From Anaerolineae bacterium (GTDB taxonomy: Bacteria; Chloroflexota; Anaerolineae; 4572-78; J111): DNA of 12,804 nt. This document shows positions 8,707-12,804 of this stretch, one piece after another. The notes beneath the pieces are model-generated. The model saw only the letters and a program-made list of their open reading frames with translations, had not been told where the DNA came from and did not search any database. Location of the stretch: the NCBI GenBank assembly GCA_020433835.1, contig JAGRBY010000160.1, positions 1 through 12,804 of the forward strand. The letters are read 5' to 3'. Positions within the stretch are counted from its first letter, which is position 1, and each line of letters starts with the position of its first letter. Both the position numbers and the translations under genes were made by a program.

Positions 8707-8724
8707 TGAAGGGAATCACCTTCA
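8707..8724. promoter_or_regulatory. Perfect 6-bp dyad, possible operator
   Basis: TGAAGG (8707-8712) and CCTTCA (8719-8724) are exact inverted repeats around a 6-base spacer. The centre lies about 30 bases upstream of the predicted minus-strand start, over the -35 position. That location suits a regulator of the kinase operon. The arms are short, so chance is possible. Confidence 0.3.
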
Positions 8725-8790
8725 AATCGAGCAGCCCAGCCTGTTTTAATCTTCACCCTATGGTTTTCTCTGTGATGGAGTTTGGAAAAG

Positions 8791-8819
8791 TTGCATATCT
8801 CGCCAAGTCAGATGATAAT
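8791..8819 (+). promoter_or_regulatory. Candidate sigma70-type promoter of the ligase gene
   Basis: TTGCAT (8791-8796) and GATAAT (8814-8819) are separated by exactly 17 bases. The -10 matches the consensus at 5 of 6 positions and the -35 at 3 of 6. Transcription would start near 8826, about 30 bases before the ATG at 8856. This agrees with the ribosome binding site in excluding the longer reading frame from 8682. Confidence 0.45.
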
Positions 8820-8824
8820 CGCCC

Positions 8825-8842
8825 AAACTTAGCGAAACTTAG
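8825..8842 (+). repeat. Tandem AAACTTAG repeat with 10-base period
   Basis: AAACTTAG occurs at 8825-8832 and again at 8835-8842, one helical turn apart. The pair begins at the predicted transcription start of the ligase gene and ends just before its Shine-Dalgarno. It could be a protein site placed for repression, or chance. Confidence 0.4.
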
Positions 8843-8844
8843 AC

Positions 8845-8852
8845 AAGGAGGT
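8845..8852 (+). promoter_or_regulatory. Ribosome binding site fixing the ligase start
   Basis: AAGGAGGT is a full-strength Shine-Dalgarno ending 3 bases before the ATG at 8856. It is flanked by AGAC (8841-8844) and GTCT (8851-8854), which could form a small 4-bp hairpin presenting AAGGAG in its loop. Confidence 0.8.
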
Positions 8853-8855
8853 CTT

Positions 8856-10406
8856 ATGTTTAATTTGGTCATTGCATTAGAAGAAAGAGCACGGCGACAA
8901 CCGCAAGCCACAGCCATTATTTTTGGCGATACGCGCCTCACTTACGCTCAACTGAACGGCGCGGCCAATCAGGTAGCCGGCGGTCTGGAAGCGTTGGGGA
9001 TTACCCATGGCGATAAAGTTGCGCTAAGCTGCCCTAACCTGCCCTATTTCCCCATTGTTTATTACGGCATCTTGAAAACCGGGGCGACAGTGGTGCCGCT
9101 CAATGTGCTGTTTAAACGGCGCGAAGTCGCCTACCATCTGGCCGACTCGCAGGCCAAAGCCTATTTCTGTTTTCAAGGCACCTCGCAATTGCCGATGGGC
9201 CAGGAAGGTCACGCCGCATTCACCGACACACCATCGTGCGAGCATTTTTTCATGATTACCGCCGATCCCTCGGCCCCTTCGCCCATTGAGGACACCACCA
9301 CGCTTAGGTTGCTGATGCACAACCGTTCGCCCGTATTCGATACTTTACAAACTGAGGTCGAGGATGGTGCGGTTATTCTTTACACCTCCGGCACCACCGG
9401 CCAACCCAAAGGGGCGGAACTGAGCCACGCCAATATGTTCTTCAACGCGCTGGTCAGCAGCCAAATGTTGCACCTCTCGGCGGATGACACCACCTTGATT
9501 GTGCTGCCGCTGTTCCATTCGTTTGGACAGACCGTATTGATGAACGCCGGCATCTACGCCGGCGCTGCTAACGTCTTGCTGCCCCGCTTCGATGCTGATG
9601 CCGTGCTGTCGGCGATGCAGCAGGAACAAGTCTCTGTCTTCTGTGGCGTGCCGACCATGTATTGGGCGCTGCTTAACCACCCCAATGCCGAAAAGTACGA
9701 TCTGGCGGCCATCGCCCAAAATCTGCGCCTCTGCGTTTCCGGCGGATCGTCAATGCCGGTTGAGATTTTACGGGCGTTCGAGGCGAAGTTCAACGTGCCG
9801 ATTTTAGAGGGTTACGGCCTATCGGAGTGCTCGCCGGTGGTTTCATTTAATCACCTTGATCGCGAGCGTAAACCCGGCTCAATTGGTACGCCCATTTGGG
9901 GAATGGAAGCGCGGATTGTCGATGCGCAAGATCAAACGCTGGCCCCCGGCGAGCGCGGCGAACTTATTGTTCGCGGCCACAGTGTGATGAAGGGCTACTA
10001 CAATCGCCCCAACGAAACCGCCGAAGTGCTGTACGATGGCTGGTTTCACACCGGCGATGTCGCCACGATGGATGATGACGGTTATATCACCATTGTTGAC
10101 CGGCTCAAAGATATGATTATCCGGGGGGGATTTAGCGTTTATCCGCGTGAGATCGAAGATGTACTGATCACCCACCCCGATATTTCATTGGTAGCGGTCA
10201 TTGGCGTACCGGATAAGAAGCAGGGCGAGGAGATTAAAGCCTACGTTATCCTCAACAAAGACGCGGCCATCAGCGCCGACGCTATTATAGCGTGGAGTAA
10301 GGAAACCATGGCCGCCCACAAATATCCCCGACTGGTTGAGGTTGTCGACACGCTGCCGATGACGGCCACCGGCAAGATTTTGAAGAAAGAATTACGCGCA
10401 ATTTAG
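8856..10406 (+). CDS. AMP-dependent acyl-CoA synthetase (ANL superfamily), long-chain fatty acid ligase type
   Basis: This 516-residue enzyme activates a carboxylate, most likely a fatty acid, with ATP to an acyl-adenylate and then joins it to coenzyme A. Visible ANL motifs are the phosphate loop YTSGTTGQPKG (176-186), GYGLSE (319-324), GWFHTGD (395-401), the hinge DRLKDMIIRGG (415-425) with the YPREIE motif, and the C-terminal PMTATGKILK with catalytic K507. Length and motif order match FadD-like ligases; substrate chain length cannot be read from sequence. The start at 8856 is chosen over the in-frame ATG at 8682 because AAGGAGGT (8845-8852) is just upstream, the family similarity begins at MFNLVIALEERA, and a promoter candidate lies inside the 5' extension. 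The gene stands alone: divergent from the kinase operon, convergent with the ABC operon. An aromatic-acid or other acyl ligase is possible. Confidence 0.93.
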   Translation: MFNLVIALEERARRQPQATAIIFGDTRLTYAQLNGAANQVAGGLEALGITHGDKVALSCPNLPYFPIVYYGILKTGATVVPLNVLFKRREVAYHLADSQAKAYFCFQGTSQLPMGQEGHAAFTDTPSCEHFFMITADPSAPSPIEDTTTLRLLMHNRSPVFDTLQTEVEDGAVILYTSGTTGQPKGAELSHANMFFNALVSSQMLHLSADDTTLIVLPLFHSFGQTVLMNAGIYAGAANVLLPRFDADAVLSAMQQEQVSVFCGVPTMYWALLNHPNAEKYDLAAIAQNLRLCVSGGSSMPVEILRAFEAKFNVPILEGYGLSECSPVVSFNHLDRERKPGSIGTPIWGMEARIVDAQDQTLAPGERGELIVRGHSVMKGYYNRPNETAEVLYDGWFHTGDVATMDDDGYITIVDRLKDMIIRGGFSVYPREIEDVLITHPDISLVAVIGVPDKKQGEEIKAYVILNKDAAISADAIIAWSKETMAAHKYPRLVEVVDTLPMTATGKILKKELRAI

Positions 10407-10431
10407 AAAATAAAGTGTAGGGGGCAAATTG

Positions 10432-10534
10432 ATGTTGCAGCGATAAAACAACAGTGGATTGTGAAAACAGACGGATGAGACGCGTAAAAATTCGTTCCTT
10501 TCGTCAATCCGTTGTTGTCTATTTGTTGCAATAT
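10432..10534 (+). repeat. 30-base imperfect inverted repeat (long stem-loop)
   Basis: The arm at 10432-10461 and the reverse complement of 10505-10534 are identical at 22 of 30 positions with no gap. Five of the eight differences (at 10434, 10440, 10442, 10454 and 10455) become G-U pairs in plus-strand RNA, so 27 of 30 positions can pair there. The innermost 14 pairs (10448-10461 with 10505-10518) are unbroken. The loop is 43 bases. This may shape the 3' end of the ligase mRNA, or be a decayed non-autonomous mobile element. Confidence 0.55.
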
Positions 10535-10568
10535 GTCGTTGACTACTACAATTTAGTAAAGTAGCGAC
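10535..10568 (+). other. Bulged hairpin overlapping the next one
   Basis: GTCG (10535-10538) plus CTAC (10543-10546) can pair with GTAG (10561-10564) plus CGAC (10565-10568), leaving a 4-base bulge (10539-10542). It shares 10566-10568 with the following hairpin, so the two compete. Weak on its own. Confidence 0.25.
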
Positions 10569-10583
10569 AAAGTTTACTTTGTC
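10566..10583. terminator. Perfect 7-bp hairpin, weak terminator candidate
   Basis: GACAAAG (10566-10572), loop TTTA, and CTTTGTC (10577-10583) form a perfect stem between the convergent stops. The stem is AT-rich and not followed by a T tract on either strand, so intrinsic termination would be weak. It could still serve as an mRNA end structure for either gene. Confidence 0.3.
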
Positions 10584-10595
10584 TATAACGAGCCT

Positions 10596-11621
10596 CTAAA
10601 CGGGATAAACAACCACCTTATCCCGCACATGCAACGCAACTTGCTGTCCGGCATAAAACTCGCCTTCAGAGCCAAGCAACCGGCTGTGAAGCTGCCGGCC
10701 GGACGGGAGTTGCAGTTTGAGCAGTTGATCATGCCCAAAATATTCGCGTTCGATAATGGTGGCTGAACCCGCCTCGCCGGCGGTGAGGAGTAAATCTTCG
10801 GGCCGCAGCATTACTTCAACCGGGCCGCTGTACAGTCCAAAGACCGGCAGTTGGCCCAACTCGCAGGCGACCTGGCCTTTATGGGCTTGCCCCGGTAGAA
10901 AGTTGGCGTTGCCCAAAAAGGTAGCGACCTCTTTATTAATCGGTCGGCGATAAAGCTTGTAGGGCGAGTCGGTTTGCATGATGCGCCCGTTAATCATCAC
11001 CGCCACTTCATCGGCCAGGCTGAGGGCTTCTTCCTGGTCGTGGGTGACGAAGATAACCGTGGCGTGGGCTTCGCGCAGAATGTGGCGTACCTCGGCCCGA
11101 ATTTGGGTGCGCAGTCCGGCATCGAGGTTGGAGAACGGCTCATCGAGCAGAATGAGCTGCGGCTGCGGAGCCAGGGCGCGGGCCAGCGCCACCCGCTGCT
11201 GCTGCCCGCCCGACAGTTCGTGCGGCATGCGCTTGTGTAGATTGGGCAGCCCGACCAGCTCCAACACATCGGCCACGCGCTTCTTTTTGTCGATGCCGCG
11301 ACCCAGACCGTAGGCCACGTTATCGGCCACGGTCATGTGCGGGAAAAGGGCATACTCTTGAAAGACCATGCCGACGCTGCGTCGTTCAGGCGGAACGGAC
11401 TTGTGAGGTTCGCTGACCACCTGCCCGCCGATTTCGATGCGGCCCTCATCCGGCGACTCAAAGCCGGCCAGCAGCCGCAGCGTGGTGGTTTTGCCGCAGC
11501 CACTTGGCCCCAGCAGCGCCAAGAAGTTCCCCTCACGCAAAGAGAGGTTCACCCCATCAACCGCGCGAACCTCTCCAAAAATCTTCGATAGTTTTTCACA
11601 ACGGATGGCAATAGAACTCAT
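10596..11621 (-). CDS. ABC importer ATP-binding subunit, Fe3+/FbpC-like
   Basis: This 341-residue ATPase energises import through the permease encoded just upstream. It has Walker A GPSGCGKTT (38-46), the Q-loop FQEYALFPHMTV with Q88, signature LSGGQ (136-140), Walker B LILLDEP (156-162), D-loop SNLD, and switch H194 in VTHDQEEA. A C-terminal TOBE-type region (about 240-341) contains MLRPEDLLL, as in ATPases of the FbpC/PotA/CysA group. The fused two-domain permease partner favours the ferric-iron or thiamine subgroups, and the sequence reads most like ferric-iron FbpC. That substrate assignment is inference. The start codon overlaps the permease stop as ATGA (11618-11621). No good Shine-Dalgarno is close: AGGAAG lies about 16 bases upstream, so translation is probably coupled to the permease. 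The gene ends the operon, with its TAG next to a 189-base convergent spacer. Confidence 0.93.
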   Translation of the reverse strand: MSSIAIRCEKLSKIFGEVRAVDGVNLSLREGNFLALLGPSGCGKTTTLRLLAGFESPDEGRIEIGGQVVSEPHKSVPPERRSVGMVFQEYALFPHMTVADNVAYGLGRGIDKKKRVADVLELVGLPNLHKRMPHELSGGQQQRVALARALAPQPQLILLDEPFSNLDAGLRTQIRAEVRHILREAHATVIFVTHDQEEALSLADEVAVMINGRIMQTDSPYKLYRRPINKEVATFLGNANFLPGQAHKGQVACELGQLPVFGLYSGPVEVMLRPEDLLLTAGEAGSATIIEREYFGHDQLLKLQLPSGRQLHSRLLGSEGEFYAGQQVALHVRDKVVVYPV

Positions 11622-12804
11622 TGACGCGCTTTTTTATCTTCCTGAGCGAGGATAATCCAGACCGCTACGGCGGAAACCATCACCAGCAGCAGCGACGGGA
11701 CAGACGCCTGGGTGAAAAAGGCTTCGGCGGTGGTGTCCCAAATATGCGTGGCCATGGTTCTGAAGCCGGTTGGCCCCAGAATGAGCGTGGCCGGCAGCTC
11801 TTTCATCGCCGTTAAAAAGACCAGCGCGATGCCGGTTAAAAGGCCGGGCCGGATCAGCGGCACCGTCACCGCCGACAGCGTTTGGAGCGGCGTGCGCCCC
11901 AAATTGCGCGAGGCTTCTTCCAGGCGGGGGCTAACTTGCAGCAGCGAGGCCCGCGTACTGCCGACGGCCTGTGGCAAAAAGCGCACAACGTAGGCGAAAA
12001 TCAGCATAAAGATGGTTTGGTAGAGGAACAGGGCGTAATTGGCCCCGAAGAAGACCAGTGACAGCGCGATGACCACCCCCGGCAGCGCGTAGCCCAGATA
12101 GGTACTGCGCTCCAGCCAGCGGCTCACGCGGCCCGGATAGCGGATGGCCAGCACCGCCACCGGAATAGCGGCAACCATGGCCATTAACCCGGCCAAACCG
12201 GAGCCGAGCAGCGAGTTGAAAACCACATCGAAGCGCAGGGTGAGCGTTTCGCCGGCCAGCGTGCCGCGCACAAGCCAAAAGCCAACCACGGCCAGCGGTG
12301 TTAGCAGAGCCAGCAGCGTTACCACCGCGCACAAGGCAAACGCCGGCCAGCGCCACTTGCCCAAAGCAATGGTGCGAGCCGGTCGCAGTGCTCCGGCGCT
12401 GGAGCGATAGTAGCGGGCCTGACCGCGCATGCGATGTTCGAAGATCAAAATAACCAGCGTCATCGCCACCAGCAGCAGGGCCAGCACCGCGGCCACACTG
12501 CGGTCAAACGAGGCGCTGTATTGCATGTAGATGGCCCGCGTGAAGGAGTCGAACCGTAACATCGAAACGGCTCCAAAGTCGCTGAGGGTGTAGAGGGCTA
12601 CCAGCAAGCCACCGGCCACCATCGACGGGCGCAGATGGGGCAGCGTAATCTCGCGAAAGACTTGCAACTGGCTGCGGCCCAAACTGCGGGCAGCTTCTTC
12701 CAGGCTGGGATCTAAGCCGCGCAGCGCTGCGCGAACGCTGAGCAATACGTACGGATACGAAAACAAGGTCAAGGCGATAAACGCGCCGGGGAAGCCGTAA
12801 ATGG
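11618..12804 (-). CDS. Fused ABC importer permease, FbpB-like, N-terminus beyond window
   Basis: The frame stays open to the right edge (upstream codons read IYGFPGAFIA), so the TTG at 12770-12772 is an internal Leu codon and the gene is partial; about 394 residues are visible. The protein is an inner-membrane channel with two fused binding-protein-dependent permease domains. The end of domain 1 carries EAA loop 1 (EEAARSLG ... ITLPHLRP). Domain 2, starting at about visible residue 150, carries EAA loop 2 (EEASRNLG ... VTVPLIRP). Both loops dock the ATPase. Hydrophobic segments recur around visible residues 50-62, 92-112, 144-168, 185-210, 230-262, 308-333 and 357-375, counted from the TTG. 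Duplicated permeases of about 540 residues are typical of FbpB and ThiP importers. The stop overlaps the ATPase start (ATGA). A substrate-binding protein gene is expected upstream, off the window. Substrate is uncertain; ferric iron is most likely. Confidence 0.9.
   Translation of the reverse strand, partial: IYGFPGAFIALTLFSYPYVLLSVRAALRGLDPSLEEAARSLGRSQLQVFREITLPHLRPSMVAGGLLVALYTLSDFGAVSMLRFDSFTRAIYMQYSASFDRSVAAVLALLLVAMTLVILIFEHRMRGQARYYRSSAGALRPARTIALGKWRWPAFALCAVVTLLALLTPLAVVGFWLVRGTLAGETLTLRFDVVFNSLLGSGLAGLMAMVAAIPVAVLAIRYPGRVSRWLERSTYLGYALPGVVIALSLVFFGANYALFLYQTIFMLIFAYVVRFLPQAVGSTRASLLQVSPRLEEASRNLGRTPLQTLSAVTVPLIRPGLLTGIALVFLTAMKELPATLILGPTGFRTMATHIWDTTAEAFFTQASVPSLLLVMVSAVAVWIILAQEDKKARQ

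Larger units (their letters stand above)
8530..8855. promoter_or_regulatory. Divergent intergenic region between kinase operon and ligase gene
   Basis: These 326 bases contain no convincing gene. They must hold the control regions of both flanking transcription units. Structures visible in order are a nested stem-loop (8571-8629), an extended -10 for the minus strand (8692-8700), a perfect 6-bp dyad (8707-8724), a -35/-10 pair for the plus strand (8791-8819), a tandem 8-base repeat (8825-8842) and the ligase ribosome binding site (8845-8852). Confidence 0.75.
10407..10595. other. Convergent intergenic region, AT-rich, with hairpins
   Basis: The 189 bases between the ligase stop (plus) and the ATPase stop (minus) contain no gene. 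They are clearly more AT-rich than either flank. They hold the 30-base imperfect inverted repeat and two smaller, partly competing hairpins, all described separately. No run of T residues follows any stem on either strand, so a classical intrinsic terminator is not evident. Confidence 0.7.

Noticed and set aside
8682..8855. In-frame upstream extension of the ligase from an ATG at 8682 (58 extra residues).
   Set aside because: There is no Shine-Dalgarno before 8682, the encoded residues do not resemble the ligase family, and a promoter candidate plus a strong AAGGAGGT lie inside the extension and point to 8856.
9345..9793. Minus-strand reading frames of 79-124 codons across the ligase gene.
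   Set aside because: They lie wholly within the conserved coding sequence of the ligase, have no ribosome binding site and show no protein-like domain pattern; they are antisense shadows.
10471..10512. Hairpin ACGGAT ... ATCCGT with GACG/CGTC as a terminator.
   Set aside because: It uses the same bases as the longer 30-base inverted repeat, is less stable and has no T tract after it.
10997..12356. Overlapping long frames within the ABC genes (for example 11931-12356 and 10997-11269).
   Set aside because: They are alternative-frame shadows of GC-rich coding sequence, with composition dominated by Arg, Ala, Gly and Ser. The ABC genes themselves have complete motifs.
11618..12772. Permease as a complete 384-residue protein starting at 12772.
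   Set aside because: The supposed start is a TTG codon within hydrophobic permease sequence. The frame continues open to the edge, and domain 1 would be half missing.

Overview
The window is bacterial DNA with three transcription blocks. The first is a leftward operon of two-component signalling kinases (left edge to 8529). The second is a rightward acyl-CoA synthetase-type gene (8856-10406). The third is a leftward ABC-importer operon (10596 to the right edge). I saw no rRNA, tRNA, CRISPR array or transposase. The host cannot be fixed from sequence alone. Multi-PAS/GAF hybrid kinases, REC-first soluble kinases and moderate, rising GC fit a free-living Chloroflexota or a cyanobacterium-like lineage. 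This is a weak inference; Chloroflexota is my first guess.

Signalling block, in transcription order (right to left): (1) a 436-aa soluble REC-kinase (8529-7219); (2) a 1703-aa membrane hybrid kinase with a Cache-type extracellular sensor, HAMP, three PAS, two GAF, kinase core, REC and a helical tail (7201-2090); (3) a 427-aa REC-kinase (2087-804); (4) a second REC-kinase related to gene 1, cut by the left edge (803-1). Gaps are 17, 2 and 0 bases. The Shine-Dalgarno sequences of genes 3 and 4 lie inside the last codons of the gene before them, so the four are almost certainly co-transcribed and translationally coupled. No DNA-binding or enzymatic output domain is visible, so the output must lie beyond the left edge or elsewhere. 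The N-terminal receivers of the soluble kinases are plausible phosphate acceptors from the large hybrid kinase or from partners outside the window.

The divergent spacer 8530-8855 (326 bases) is rich in structure. It holds a nested stem-loop (8571-8629), a perfect 6-bp dyad (8707-8724), an extended -10 candidate for the kinase operon, a -35/-10 candidate for the ligase gene, and a 10-bp-period direct repeat next to the ligase ribosome binding site. The ligase is an ordinary ANL-superfamily enzyme with its core motifs intact. Its true start is 8856, not the upstream in-frame ATG at 8682.

The convergent spacer 10407-10595 is AT-rich. It contains a 30-base imperfect inverted repeat (10432-10461 with 10505-10534) whose mismatches are mostly G-U compatible on the plus-strand RNA, followed by two smaller overlapping hairpins. 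To the right, an ATPase and a fused two-domain permease overlap by ATGA and resemble a ferric-iron type (FbpBC-like) importer. The permease start, and probably the binding-protein gene, are beyond the right edge.

No clearly new system is proven here. The best leads are the structured intergenic elements and the compact, output-less four-kinase operon with related receivers at both ends.
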